Positions 36,130-44,865 of a DNA stretch of 64,000 nucleotides are shown one piece after another; the stretch's first letter is position 1, and every line of letters starts with the position of its first letter. The position numbers and the translations under genes are program-made. The notes beneath the pieces are model-generated. The model had not been told where the DNA came from. It ran no database searches and worked only from the letters and a program-made list of their open reading frames with translations. Origin of the DNA: Marinococcus sp. PL1-022 (GTDB lineage Bacteria > Bacillota > Bacilli > Bacillales > Marinococcaceae); assembly GCF_033845285.1 (NCBI RefSeq), contig NZ_JAWXCX010000001.1, positions 511,495 through 575,494 on the forward strand, written 5' to 3'.

Positions 36130-36963
36130 TTATTCACTTAATGGGCGTAGATTTCTGCGTTTTTGACGTTTGGTTTTATACATTGCCTGATCGGCTTTAT
36201 GCAGTACGGAAGTAAAGTCCTCCTGCTGGTTTAGGGATTCATATGTTCCAATGCTGACGGAAATCGTAAAAGTGTTTTCTCCATCTGTATAAGGAACTCT
36301 GAGCTGCTGGTCTATACGGCTTTGAGTCGTCTGCCTGCTTATTTCGCTTTTTGTTCCGGTTCGTTCCATGATCACAAACTCATCTCCGCCTAAACGATAA
36401 AGGTGCTGTTCCGGAGTGCAGGCGCTGCTAATCCTGTCAGCAGTAAATTGAAGCACACGGTCACCGGTGACGTGTCCGTAATTGTCGTTAATGATTTTGA
36501 ATTGATCCACATCGATAAAATAGAAAAGGTAAGGACGGCCAGTCCCGGTGGTTTCCTGAAAAAACTGCTGCAGGGCAGCCCGGTTGGGCAGCTTCGTTAA
36601 ATCGTCGCGGCCAACCATTTGTTTGGTTGTTTCGAGGTGGGCGATGGTACGGTTCAAATCGGCATTTAAACGGCCGATCATTCCGGTGCTTTGAAATGAA
36701 GCGCGGGCGCTGAGATCTCCGTTACGCACCGACGTTAATACAGCCTGGAAGTGAAGGATGCACCTGCGGACAAAGCTGAAGAAAAGAAAGTAATTCAGGA
36801 GGCCGAGCGCGATTCCGGCTGTAATCGAGGCCGTATAAAATACGCGCAAAAATGAAGCAGGTAGGGGGATAACTGCCGGCATGACCACAGCGAAACCGAT
36901 TCCTATGAAAATACCAAGGAACATATATAAAGCAAACATCACAAACAAATAATTTATTTTCAT
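36130..36963 (-). CDS. Membrane-bound diguanylate cyclase (GGDEF domain)
   Basis: A 277-residue protein. Two N-terminal helices (YLFVMFALYMFLGIFIGIGF; ITAGIALGLLNYFLFFSFV) are followed by a HAMP-like linker (LTSVRNGDLSARASF) and a GGDEF domain with an intact active site RLGGDEFVIM and DDLTKLPNR. It should make cyclic di-GMP from two GTP. The product-inhibition RxxD motif before GGDEF is missing, so feedback inhibition is probably absent. It is co-directional with the chemoreceptor but separated by ~240 bases. ATG 36963 is preferred over a GTG nine bases upstream. Confidence 0.92.
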   Translation of the reverse strand: MKINYLFVMFALYMFLGIFIGIGFAVVMPAVIPLPASFLRVFYTASITAGIALGLLNYFLFFSFVRRCILHFQAVLTSVRNGDLSARASFQSTGMIGRLNADLNRTIAHLETTKQMVGRDDLTKLPNRAALQQFFQETTGTGRPYLFYFIDVDQFKIINDNYGHVTGDRVLQFTADRISSACTPEQHLYRLGGDEFVIMERTGTKSEISRQTTQSRIDQQLRVPYTDGENTFTISVSIGTYESLNQQEDFTSVLHKADQAMYKTKRQKRRNLRPLSE

Positions 36964-37204
36964 AAGAAACACCCTTCCCGCGGAAAAGCTGACTGGTTCA
37001 TAATAGTTTAAATTATGGAGCAGTATTTGTTATATATATCGTCACAATCCTAAAAAATCGTATACCTAAAGCGAAAATCACTCATATAGACATTTTTTCA
37101 GAGGGTCAGGCTTTTCATAAAATCTTTCGAAATTTTGTTTATGTTCTTCCCAAAAAAGGGAATTGGGTAAGAAGAATTTCCTAAACTGGTGAGGAGGTAT
37201 CCCA

Positions 37205-38254
37205 ATGGCTTCAACAAAGGAAATATTAGGTCAGGATGCGGATTACTTATTAAATCATGAAAGCAAAACGGTACCGAAAGAGAATCTCTATGTGCCAGGA
37301 CCAGATTTTGTCGACCGGGTGTATAAATCGACGGACCGTTCTCCGGTAGTTCTGCGTAATCTGCAGAGCTTGTTTGATCACGGTCAGCTTGGCGGTACGG
37401 GCTATTTATCCATTTTGCCGGTGGACCAGGGCATTGAACACTCAGCAGGTGCTTCGTTTGCGCCGAACCCGATGTATTTCGATCCGGAAAATATCGTGAA
37501 GCTTGCAATGGAAAGTAACTGTAACGCGGTGGCTTCCACAGTGGGGGCACTCGGCTCAATCGCAAGAGATTATGCGCACAAAATCCCTTTCATTGCTAAA
37601 ATTAACCACAATGAACTGTTAACGTACCCGGAAACGCACGACCAGATTATGTTCGGTTCTGTTGACCAGGCCTATAATATGGGCGCCGTAGCAGTTGGGG
37701 CTACGATTTATTTTGGTTCAGAACAGAGTGACCGGCAGATTCAGGAAGTAACGAAAGCCTTTGAACGGGCTCATCAGCTCGGCCTTGGCACGATTCTCTG
37801 GGCCTATCTGCGTAATCCGGGCTTTAAGAAAGACGGCACGGATTATCACACTGCCTCTGACTTAACGAGTCAGGCGATTCATCTATCAGCAAGTCTGCAG
37901 GCAGATATTGTGAAACAGAAAATGCCGACCAACAACGGTGGCTATACAGCTGTGGGCTACGGTAAAACGCATGATAAAGTATATTCAGAGCTTACAAGTG
38001 ACCACCCAATTGACCTGACCCGTTATCAGGTAATGAACTCGTTTATGGGGCGGGCCGGCTTAATCAACTCCGGCGGCGGTTCTGCAGAATCGGATTTAGA
38101 GGATGCTGTAAAAACAGCGGTAATTAACAAGCGTGCCGGTGGCATGGGACTGATTATGGGGCGCAAGGCGTTCCAGCGTCCGATGAATGACGGTATAGAG
38201 ATTATCCGCTCTGTTCAAAGCGTGTACGCGGACGAGTCGATTACTTTGGCATAG
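37205..38254 (+). CDS. fbaB: Class I fructose-bisphosphate aldolase (FbaB/DhnA type)
   Basis: A 349-residue Schiff-base aldolase of the archaeal/bacterial DhnA group, which reversibly cleaves fructose 1,6-bisphosphate. Characteristic stretches: [37 protein letters not shown], and the phosphate-binding [11 protein letters not shown] near the C-terminus. The length matches E. coli FbaB. It is alone, with a GAGGAGG site before the ATG and a terminator after. Such enzymes are often used during gluconeogenic growth, in line with pckA, but that link is inference. Confidence 0.93.
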   Translation: MASTKEILGQDADYLLNHESKTVPKENLYVPGPDFVDRVYKSTDRSPVVLRNLQSLFDHGQLGGTGYLSILPVDQGIEHSAGASFAPNPMYFDPENIVKLAMESNCNAVASTVGALGSIARDYAHKIPFIAKINHNELLTYPETHDQIMFGSVDQAYNMGAVAVGATIYFGSEQSDRQIQEVTKAFERAHQLGLGTILWAYLRNPGFKKDGTDYHTASDLTSQAIHLSASLQADIVKQKMPTNNGGYTAVGYGKTHDKVYSELTSDHPIDLTRYQVMNSFMGRAGLINSGGGSAESDLEDAVKTAVINKRAGGMGLIMGRKAFQRPMNDGIEIIRSVQSVYADESITLA

Positions 38255-38265
38255 TAGGAAATAGA

Positions 38266-38296
38266 AAAAAGAGGGGGGGATTCCTCCCCTTTTTGT
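38266..38296 (+). terminator. Terminator after the aldolase gene
   Basis: AAAGAGGGG pairs with CCTCCCCTTT around a short loop, followed by TTTTTG. Confidence 0.8.
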
Positions 38297-38367
38297 CTAA
38301 TATATTCAGAAAATTTAAATAATGTCTGCTGTGTCTTTGGCTATGTTTTTAAACAGGAGGATTTTAT

Positions 38368-39552
38368 ATGCCGAAAAAACTGTTTGAAGTAGACCTGAAC
38401 AAAACAATGGACCAACAGACAACGCCGGGGCATAATCGCTGGCATCCGGATATCCCTGCCGCTTTTTCCGTAGAGCCTGGGGAAACGTTCCGAATGGAAT
38501 GCCTGGATTGGACCGACGGCCAGATCAGCAATAATGACGACCCTTCGGACATAAAGCATGTGAACCTGGACCGTGTGCATGTACTAAGCGGACCGGTACA
38601 CGTGAACAAAGTGGAGGCGGGAGACCTGCTCGTTGTCGATATTTTGGATATCGGCACGTTTCACTCGCATGAATGGGGGTTTAACGGGATTTTCGCCAAA
38701 GAAAACGGCGGGAGCTTTTTAGTGGATCATTATCCGGAAGCGGCCAAGTCCATTTGGGATTTTGAAGGTATTTATGCGACTTCAAGACATGTACCGAACG
38801 TGAAGTTTGCAGGCATTATCCATCCGGGGCTGATAGGCGTCGCTCCCTCACAGGATATGCTGAATGAATGGAACCGCAGGGAGAAGGAGCTGGTGGATAC
38901 GAATCCGGACCGGGTCCCACCGCTTGCAAATCTTCCGACGAAGGATTCGGTCGTGCTTGGAGAACTCAAAGGAGAAGAGTTCGATCGGGTGGCAGCTGAA
39001 GGAGCAAGAACGGTCCCACCCCGGGAGAACGGAGGCAACTGCGATATTAAAAACCTTTCGAAAGGATCAAGGGTATACTTTCCGGTGTTTGTAGATGGAG
39101 CGAAGCTTTCTGTAGGAGATCTTCATTTCTCGCAGGGGGACGGGGAAATTACGTTCTGCGGCGGGATTGAAATGCCCGGATGGATTGATCTGAAGGTGCA
39201 CGTGATAAAAAACGGCATGGAAAAACATCGTATTAAACGTAACCCTGTCTTTAAGCCGGGACCGGTCATGCCACATTATAATGAATTTCTTGTTTTTGAA
39301 GGCGTGTCGGTGAATGAGTTTTCCGGCGCCCAGACCTATCTGGATGCCAACGTCGCGTACAGGAATGCGTGCCTGAACGCGATTGATTTTCTGAAAACAC
39401 TCGGTTATACAGGGGAGCAGGCCTATATGCTCCTGGGTACTGCACCGGTGCAGGGCACTGTAGCAGGAGTAGTGGATATCCCGAATGCGTGCTGCACGCT
39501 CGCGCTGCCTAAAGATATATTTTACAAAAATATTTTGCCGGAGCTTGATTAG
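38368..39552 (+). CDS. fmdA: Formamidase (acetamidase/formamidase family)
   Basis: A 394-residue enzyme of the FmdA group, which hydrolyses formamide to formate and ammonia. FmdA-like stretches include GHNRWHPDIPAAFSVEPGE near residue 23, VEAGDLLVVDILDIG, PRENGGNCDIKNLSKGS and DLHFSQGDGEITFCGGIEM. The metal-binding His/Asp/Glu residues in these segments are present. The next gene, one base after its stop, encodes a zinc ribbon like FmdB, the classical formamidase partner. The ATG has an ACAGGAGGA site. An FNT-family formate channel lies 22 kb further on, probably not linked. Confidence 0.92.
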   Translation: MPKKLFEVDLNKTMDQQTTPGHNRWHPDIPAAFSVEPGETFRMECLDWTDGQISNNDDPSDIKHVNLDRVHVLSGPVHVNKVEAGDLLVVDILDIGTFHSHEWGFNGIFAKENGGSFLVDHYPEAAKSIWDFEGIYATSRHVPNVKFAGIIHPGLIGVAPSQDMLNEWNRREKELVDTNPDRVPPLANLPTKDSVVLGELKGEEFDRVAAEGARTVPPRENGGNCDIKNLSKGSRVYFPVFVDGAKLSVGDLHFSQGDGEITFCGGIEMPGWIDLKVHVIKNGMEKHRIKRNPVFKPGPVMPHYNEFLVFEGVSVNEFSGAQTYLDANVAYRNACLNAIDFLKTLGYTGEQAYMLLGTAPVQGTVAGVVDIPNACCTLALPKDIFYKNILPELD

Positions 39553-39553
39553 C

Positions 39554-39823
39554 ATGGCTCAGTTTACTTTTAAATGCCGGACATGCGGCACGTTTGAATG
39601 CTGGATAGTAACAAAAGGAGCCCGTATCAATGAAGCGCCGTGCCCTTTATGCGGAGAACCAGCCGGGAGAGTCTTTCAGCCGGTGCACCTTTCAAAAATG
39701 AACGCGAAAGTAAAATCTAGAATTGAAAACGGCATGCAGCCGCAAACAGTAGAGCGAAAAGATCTGCCCGCACAACAAAGGCAACTGCCGCGGGCCCCCC
39801 GCCCGTGGCAGGCAGGACACTAA
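39554..39823 (+). CDS. fmdB: FmdB-like zinc-ribbon protein
   Basis: An 89-residue protein with a four-cysteine zinc ribbon, Cys8/Cys11 and Cys30/Cys33 (FKCRTCG and APCPLCG), followed by a basic, Gln/Pro-rich tail. FmdB of Methylophilus is encoded beside formamidase and proposed to regulate it. Position directly after fmdA supports the same relation. Start at the ATG one base after the fmdA stop; the frame is open further upstream inside fmdA but without a suitable site. The tail after residue 45 is low in complexity and probably disordered. Confidence 0.8.
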   Translation: MAQFTFKCRTCGTFECWIVTKGARINEAPCPLCGEPAGRVFQPVHLSKMNAKVKSRIENGMQPQTVERKDLPAQQRQLPRAPRPWQAGH

Positions 39824-39824
39824 A

Positions 39825-39857
39825 GAAGGAGACCCGGTTTATTCGGGTCTCCTTTAA
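39825..39857 (+). terminator. Terminator after fmdB
   Basis: AGGAGACCCG pairs with CGGGTCTCCT, followed by TT. The T run is short. It also lies at the end of the convergent small gene. Confidence 0.78.
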
Positions 39858-40019
39858 CTATTTTTGATCCGTATCTTTGCCTTTTCCAACTACGCCAATA
39901 ATCGCTATAGCGGACAGCATCACACCATACACAATAGATGAGGAAAGAAGAGGTCTTTTGGTGATGGTTAAAAATAGACGGTGGGACTTGTCAGCCTCGC
40001 TCCCGGGGTGTTCGTTCAT
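39858..40019 (-). CDS. 53-residue single-helix membrane protein, unknown function
   Basis: A short gene with a strong AAGGAGG site about 11 bases before its ATG. The peptide has a polar, basic N-terminal half (residues 1-26), one membrane helix (SIVYGVMLSAIAIIGVVG) and a charged tail KGKDTDQK. I know no family for it. It is encoded alone between fmdB and the sulfotransferase gene. The good RBS and clean topology argue that it is real. Confidence 0.6.
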   Translation of the reverse strand: MNEHPGSEADKSHRLFLTITKRPLLSSSIVYGVMLSAIAIIGVVGKGKDTDQK

Positions 40020-40125
40020 GCATATCTCAGCCTCCTTCAGGGTATTTGAATAATTTTACCCGTGAAGGCTACGGTTCAATCGCAGCCGGATGAAAGTGGG
40101 GAAGAGCTGTTGAAAACGGAGCTTC

Positions 40126-41028
40126 TTAAACTTCCTTCTTCGTGTAATCGGTACCGTAATGAGAAAAGAACAATTGATTGTCCCTCTGGTACTTTGCCTG
40201 AAGTACCTGCTGCAGAGATTCGGGGAGAGAATATTTTTTGTGGTGAAGCATAAAGCTCGTCCGGCTCTGCAGCATTTTCCGGGAGATGGGGCGTCCTCTT
40301 TTTGTTGGCACAGGGGCTTCTGGGTTAAAGGGGGTTTTCAGGAAATAGTTCATCTTTCTGGCGGCCTTCACCTGCATCGTGCCATAGCTCCGGTTTACTT
40401 TTGTGTTGCTGTAGGAAGGAGCTTCTTTAATGCCCATATACTGGAGCAATGCTGTGATTTCCTCCATTTCATTTTCCCGGAACTGCTCGTACTGCATAAG
40501 ATAATAGTTGTTTTTGCCAAACAGCTGCGTAATGCGCTCCATGTAGCTGAAATAATAGTACCCATTGAGTACTCCGAGCTGCTCCCACTCTTCAAACACG
40601 GCAGCGGCTTTCTTGTACCCGCCCTGGTGAACATACTGCACGTAAAGGGAAGTGAGAAGATCAAGCTGCCGCCGTACTCCAACAATAATATGCACGTCAT
40701 AGCTTTCCTCGGGGAATATGCGGCGGAGATCCTTTAAAATAGCGTGGTTGTCCTTAACCTTTTTTTTCGTGGACATTGGATTTCCGGAGAGGCCTTCGTA
40801 TGAAATAAGGAGTGGTTTTCCCGCCTCCATCATCGATTCAAAACCGCTGCGTAAATCAGTAATAGCTTTATCAGATAATTTTTTATGGCGTATTTTATAC
40901 AGAGACGGCTGAATATGCCCCCGTGAAAGATATGTAATTTGATTTGTTAATTTCGGGTAAATACTTTTTTGCAGAAAAGTGGTGGCGGTTTTATGGTACC
41001 CCACATGGATATAAATAGTTTTGCGCAT
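40126..41028 (-). CDS. Sulfotransferase-family protein
   Basis: A 300-residue protein with the PAPS-binding 5'-phosphosulfate loop GYHKTATTFLQ (residues 10-20) and a 3'-phosphate segment VGVRRQLDLLTSLYVQY near residue 118, both typical of sulfotransferases. It should transfer sulfate from PAPS to a hydroxyl or amino group on a surface polymer or small molecule. Orphan sulfotransferases are uncommon in Bacillaceae. No capsule, glycosyltransferase or PAPS-synthesis genes are adjacent. It has its own sigma-A-like promoter. A GGGGG site precedes the ATG. Confidence 0.82.
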   Translation of the reverse strand: MRKTIYIHVGYHKTATTFLQKSIYPKLTNQITYLSRGHIQPSLYKIRHKKLSDKAITDLRSGFESMMEAGKPLLISYEGLSGNPMSTKKKVKDNHAILKDLRRIFPEESYDVHIIVGVRRQLDLLTSLYVQYVHQGGYKKAAAVFEEWEQLGVLNGYYYFSYMERITQLFGKNNYYLMQYEQFRENEMEEITALLQYMGIKEAPSYSNTKVNRSYGTMQVKAARKMNYFLKTPFNPEAPVPTKRGRPISRKMLQSRTSFMLHHKKYSLPESLQQVLQAKYQRDNQLFFSHYGTDYTKKEV

Positions 41029-41059
41029 TGCCTGAGCCCCCTATGGAATGAATGCCTCC

Positions 41060-41088
41060 ATCATATCGAAATCCACAGGAGCAATCAA
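41060..41088 (-). promoter_or_regulatory. Sigma-A-type promoter for the sulfotransferase gene
   Basis: Reverse-strand TTGATT (41083-41088), 17 bp, TATGAT (41060-41065). The predicted transcript starts about 25 bases before the start codon. Confidence 0.6.
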
Positions 41089-41192
41089 AGTAAAAGCTGA
41101 TTTTATGAATAACTCTTTTATTTTTGAATTAATGCTCGACCTATGTGAGTATCCACTTCCGTCATATTGAAAGCAACCTTTTATAATTGTTA

Positions 41193-42011
41193 TTAAAAAT
41201 AAATGACATAGACGACCCCGGCCAATACGATACGGTAGAAAGCAAACGGAATCAGACGGATTTTGTTGATAAGCTTCAGGAAAAAGGTGATCGATACAAG
41301 AGCGAACAAAAAGGCACTTACAAAGCCGACAGCAAAAAAGGGAAGCATGCCGGCAGTGAAATACTCCCATTTGCTTAAAAGGGAAACGGCGCTTGCTCCA
41401 AGCATAATCGGAACAGCCATAATGAACGTAAAGTCGGCCGCTGCCCGGTGGCTGAGGCCGAGCAGGACGCCGCCGGAAATAGTGGATCCGGAACGGGAGA
41501 ATCCGGGCCACAGCGACAAGCATTGAATGAAGCCAATCAGAAAAGCCTTTTTATATGTAATAAGGTCCACGCTCTGGATAGCCTGCTTTGGCTGAAACAG
41601 ATCAGCAGCAATCATCAGCAGGGCGCCGATAACCAGGCCAATCAGAACGGTTTGTGCAGAGAAAAGATGTTCGTCAATAAAGTCTTCTAACAAAAGACCG
41701 AGAATGCCAGCCGGCAGCAGACCGGTTATGATATGACTCAAACGGAGTTTACTGCCTGAGGCCTCTGTTTTTTTAGAGAACCCTAGCAGATCCCGGAAAC
41801 GCTGGCGGAACACAACAATAACGGCAAGAATCGATCCGAGCTGAATAACGACTTTAAAAGTATTGGCCACCTCGGTGCCTAAAAATTCGTGAGAGCGGAG
41901 CCAAATATCATCGACAATAATCATATGACCAGTCGAAGACACAGGGGCAAACTCGGTGAGCCCCTCGACAATACCAAGCAGCAGCGCCACAAACAGTTCC
42001 CACATACTCAT
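41193..42011 (-). CDS. uppP: Undecaprenyl-diphosphate phosphatase
   Basis: A 272-residue polytopic membrane enzyme (BacA/UppP) that recycles undecaprenyl pyrophosphate for wall synthesis and gives bacitracin resistance. Both catalytic motifs are intact: EGLTEFAPVSSTGH near the N-terminus and PGFSRSGSTISGG near residue 163. The frame is open upstream to 42053, but those residues (KKKQRKWK) are not typical; the ATG at 42011 has GGAAGG about 11 bases away. It is monocistronic, on the same strand as the CorC-type gene. Confidence 0.93.
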   Translation of the reverse strand: MSMWELFVALLLGIVEGLTEFAPVSSTGHMIIVDDIWLRSHEFLGTEVANTFKVVIQLGSILAVIVVFRQRFRDLLGFSKKTEASGSKLRLSHIITGLLPAGILGLLLEDFIDEHLFSAQTVLIGLVIGALLMIAADLFQPKQAIQSVDLITYKKAFLIGFIQCLSLWPGFSRSGSTISGGVLLGLSHRAAADFTFIMAVPIMLGASAVSLLSKWEYFTAGMLPFFAVGFVSAFLFALVSITFFLKLINKIRLIPFAFYRIVLAGVVYVIYF

Positions 42012-42166
42012 AATCTGATTTACCTTCCACTTTCTTTGCTTCTTTTTCTGCACTTTACAGAAGAAGTTTTCGATTTGTACAGCTATTATCAGATTATCAT
42101 GTTTTCCGGGAAAAGCGAGTAAAAGTTTAGGTGCTTAAATTACTGATGTATCAGTATTATACAGAC

Positions 42167-42195
42167 AAAAACCCGGAGAACAGCTCCCCGGGTTT
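42167..42195 (-). terminator. Terminator after the CNNM/CorC gene
   Basis: Reverse-strand AAACCCGGGGAG pairs with CTCCGGGTTT, followed by TTG. It lies 8 bases beyond the stop codon. Confidence 0.85.
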
Positions 42196-42202
42196 AAGTA
42201 TA

Positions 42203-43444
42203 TTAGTCTTCCTCTTCTTCCTCTTCTTTCACGACGCGTACACGTTTGATCTGATTATTGTCCATGGTCAGTACTTCAAAATGAAGGTTCTCGTACTGGA
42301 GAGTTTCTCCTTCTTCAGGGATGTGGTCGAATTCCCGGTAGAGCAGTCCGGCAATGATATCCTCTTCTTCTTCGACCCGGGTATTAAAGATTTCGTTGAA
42401 GCGGCTGATGGCAAGCTTTCCATCGCAGATGATAACCTCGTCGGTCAGTTCTTCAATAAGCTGCTCGGAACGGGTATCATGCTCGTCTTCAATCTCCTGG
42501 CCTATCATTGCCTCGATGATATCCTCCTGGGTGACCATGCCCATCGTGCCGCCATATTCATCGAGTACGATGGCAAGGTGCTTCTGCTCATTCAGCATCC
42601 GTTTAAATACGTTATCGACAGAGTTGGTCTCCACTACATACAAAGGGTTGTTATCAATAAAATCATTAAGGGTTTTGTCGCTTTGTTCAGCCCATATAAG
42701 CAGCAGCTTGGCATGAAAAACGCCGACGATATGATCCATATTATCGTTGTACACCGGATACCGGGTATGATTGTGATTAATGGTAATGTCCCGCACTTCC
42801 TGAAAGCTGCTTTCGACCGGTATGCCGATAATCTCCATACGCGGGACCTTCAACACGTCACGTATATCCTTGCGGTAAAAATCAATTACCCGCTTAATCC
42901 GGTCCTGTTCCTGTTTTTCAAAGGTACCTTCTGAAGAGGCCACGTCGACCATCGTTTTAATCTCTTCGCGCGAATACGTCTGTGATGGTCCTTCGCCCCG
43001 GGTGATCAGCTTGATCACTCCGCGTGTGAAAGAATTCAGTAAAAACGTGAGCGGCTTAAAGATGAATACGAGCACTGCAATCACCGGGGCGACTATGTAA
43101 GCTACTTTATCCGCAAAGGTAGCAGCAATAGATTTAGGCAGAACCTCCGCGAAAATGATAAGCACAAACGTCAAAATAGCAGTAGCGATGCCGACAGAAA
43201 AATCGTAATTCAGGGCGAGTACGGTAACGAGGGTAGGAAGCATAATATTGGAGATGTTGTTTCCGATCAGGATGGCTGTGATTAACTCATCCGGTTTTCT
43301 CGTCAGCTTTAATAAATTTTTCGCCCGTTTATCGTTTTCTTCGGCACGGGACTGCATTCGTGCGCGGTTTGCTGCTGTTAAAGCTGTTTCGCTTCCGGAT
43401 AAAAAGAAGGAAGCTAACAAAAATAAGATGATGACTGCTATCAT
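42203..43444 (-). CDS. Hemolysin-family / CNNM-CorC transporter
   Basis: A 413-residue protein: an N-terminal CNNM (DUF21) domain with about four helices (residues 1-~185), a tandem CBS pair (from MEIIGIPVESSFQEVRD to about 325), and a C-terminal CorC_HlyC domain. Members are implicated in magnesium efflux or tolerance (MpfA/YhdP-like in Bacillus). The start ATG lies about 14 bases after a GAGGG site. The tail is acidic (KEEEEEED). No M-box or other metal riboswitch is visible upstream. Confidence 0.92.
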   Translation of the reverse strand: MIAVIILFLLASFFLSGSETALTAANRARMQSRAEENDKRAKNLLKLTRKPDELITAILIGNNISNIMLPTLVTVLALNYDFSVGIATAILTFVLIIFAEVLPKSIAATFADKVAYIVAPVIAVLVFIFKPLTFLLNSFTRGVIKLITRGEGPSQTYSREEIKTMVDVASSEGTFEKQEQDRIKRVIDFYRKDIRDVLKVPRMEIIGIPVESSFQEVRDITINHNHTRYPVYNDNMDHIVGVFHAKLLLIWAEQSDKTLNDFIDNNPLYVVETNSVDNVFKRMLNEQKHLAIVLDEYGGTMGMVTQEDIIEAMIGQEIEDEHDTRSEQLIEELTDEVIICDGKLAISRFNEIFNTRVEEEEDIIAGLLYREFDHIPEEGETLQYENLHFEVLTMDNNQIKRVRVVKEEEEEED

Positions 43445-43853
43445 AAGTACCCTCCACTGGCGTATTCTTTACATTTTATTTTCTGAGTGCGGTAAGTTAC
43501 ACGTTCAAACAACTATCCAACATTAAAAATAACATAAAAGCGCCAGGAAGAATTTAAATATGCAAAAGATTTTATTCCCAATTTGTGTTTGCAGGAAAAG
43601 ATGAAATATGGAGAACGCTTTGAAGCACACCCGCAGCGCATTAAAATTCTACGTGGGTAAAAAGAAGAAAAAGAGAAAAAATAATAGATCAATGTTGATT
43701 TTTATTTTTGTAAGCTTTCATAATAGTAAATACAAATGAAAACCACTTTAACAAACAAAAAGAAACATTATGAAGAAGGGTGATCTAATTTTCCTTCTTT
43801 CATTAACAGCAAGAGTTCTTTGAAATAAAACTGTTGAGGAAAGGAGCATGAGT
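43445..43853. other. Intergenic region without recognised features
   Basis: This AT-rich gap of ~400 bases separates the CorC-type gene from the divergent mutarotase gene. It holds a 19-codon frame at 43601 with a poor context that I do not call. No clear promoter, hairpin or repeat stands out. Confidence 0.5.
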
Positions 43854-44168
43854 ATGAAGCGTCTGGCATTGATTATGTATGTGTACCCGGAAAAAATAGA
43901 GGAATATATTGAAAAGCACGAACAGCTATGGCCGGAAATGAAAGAGGCTTTAAAGCAGCACGGAGCAGCCAATTATTCAATTTTTCTGGAGAGAGAAACA
44001 AGCAGGCTGTTTGCTTATCTTGAAATAGAAAATGAAGAGCGGTGGCAGCAGATGGCCTCCACTCCTATCAATCAAAAATGGTGGAAGGCCATGGCGCCAT
44101 TAATGGAAACAAATGAAGATAACAGTCCTGTTACAACCCCGCTCGAAGAAGTATTTCATCTCGAATGA
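43854..44168 (+). CDS. L-rhamnose mutarotase-like protein
   Basis: A 104-residue protein of the RhaM fold (COG3254), which interconverts alpha and beta anomers of a sugar. Typical stretches: [39 protein letters not shown] and the C-terminal [12 protein letters not shown]; the conserved active-site His (KHEQ) and the Trp pair are present. No rhamnose genes are nearby; the galactitol-type PTS locus starts 700 bases downstream. The ATG at 43854 gives 7-base spacing to AAAGGAG; the ATG six bases earlier is too close. Confidence 0.88.
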   Translation: MKRLALIMYVYPEKIEEYIEKHEQLWPEMKEALKQHGAANYSIFLERETSRLFAYLEIENEERWQQMASTPINQKWWKAMAPLMETNEDNSPVTTPLEEVFHLE

Positions 44169-44404
44169 AAATCAGAAATACCTTCACTGAAAACAAATTC
44201 ATAAGTGGAGCTTTTCTGTTCAAAATCCGTAAAAACGGGAATAGAAAACTATAAGGACAACGAGCGGCAGACATACAAAGGAATATAAGGGGGAATGCGG
44301 ATGAAAGACCCTATATGTGATTGGCAGATAATAAAATCAATTGGTGAAGGGGACCCTTGTTCAGTCGTGTGATAATAATCAGCTGCGAAAAGGGGGGCGT
44401 GCTA

Positions 44405-44587
44405 ATGAACCGCCGGTTGATTGACGACGAGTATGAACGTGAAATAGACCGCATGGTTAATGAAGGCGGCTATATTCCTGTGGAAATGGATTTTATAAAA
44501 AAACGGGCTAAAGTTAAAAAGAATAAAGATGGACTCCCTCAGGAGAATCAGGAAAAAGAAGCAGATGACTTTAAAGAAAAAGCCTGA
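44405..44587 (+). CDS. 60-residue charged protein, unknown
   Basis: A short gene with an AAGGGGGG site upstream and its own strong terminator. The peptide is very polar: an acidic N-terminal helix (LIDDEYEREIDRMVNEGG), a short YIPVEMDF stretch, then a mixed-charge, probably disordered tail (KKRAKVKKNKDG and onward). I do not recognise the family. The charge pattern suits a soluble, salt-adapted protein. Confidence 0.6.
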   Translation: MNRRLIDDEYEREIDRMVNEGGYIPVEMDFIKKRAKVKKNKDGLPQENQEKEADDFKEKA

Positions 44588-44604
44588 ATATAGTAATGAA
44601 ATTT

Positions 44605-44633
44605 AACAGCTGCCGCCGGCAGCTGTTTTTTTC
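44605..44633 (+). terminator. Terminator after the 60-residue protein gene
   Basis: AACAGCTGCCG pairs with CGGCAGCTGTT, followed by TTTTT. Confidence 0.9.
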
Positions 44634-44800
44634 TTACAAAAATAAACAAATATTAGTGAAAAGAAACAGCTAAAAGGTGCTATACTTATTAATCTGTGTG
44701 TGACCTGCCACATTTGATTAAGCCTGTTGTATCAATGTACGAAATTGGTTTGTAGAATGTAAATCACAATATTGTACAGCAAATGTTCAAAAGACTGCGA

Positions 44801-44814
44801 TGAAAACGTATACA
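44801..44814. promoter_or_regulatory. cre site (CcpA) upstream of the PTS operon
   Basis: TGAAAACGTATACA matches the cre consensus TGWAANCGNTNWCA except one position. It lies 52 bases upstream of the PRD-regulator start. The same 18 bases (extended by TTTA) recur upstream of the esterase gene at 56191. This predicts carbon catabolite repression. Confidence 0.7.
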
Positions 44815-44865
44815 TTTAGATTGCAGCGGCTGATAGAATAAAAATTAACCAAAGGGGGGAAGGAG

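Noticed and set aside
40159-40737. A 192-residue forward frame
   Set aside because: Antisense to the sulfotransferase gene, which has a promoter, RBS and PAPS motifs.
41029-41523. Possible extra reverse-strand gene upstream of the sulfotransferase
   Set aside because: The frame overlaps uppP in the wrong phase and has no motif; the non-overlapping part is explained by the sulfotransferase promoter.
42131-42934. A 267-residue forward frame
   Set aside because: It lies antisense to the CNNM/CorC gene, whose CBS domains and motifs are clear. No RBS and no protein-like family pattern.
43601-43660. A 19-codon frame (starts MKYGERFEAHPQ)
   Set aside because: It resembles a fragment of a protein, but no longer frame or homologous stretch surrounds it, so a remnant gene cannot be supported.
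44301-44375. A 24-codon frame with a GGGGGAA sequence upstream, containing two Cys
   Set aside because: RBS spacing is plausible, but it is too short and featureless to separate from chance; it needs conservation or footprint evidence.
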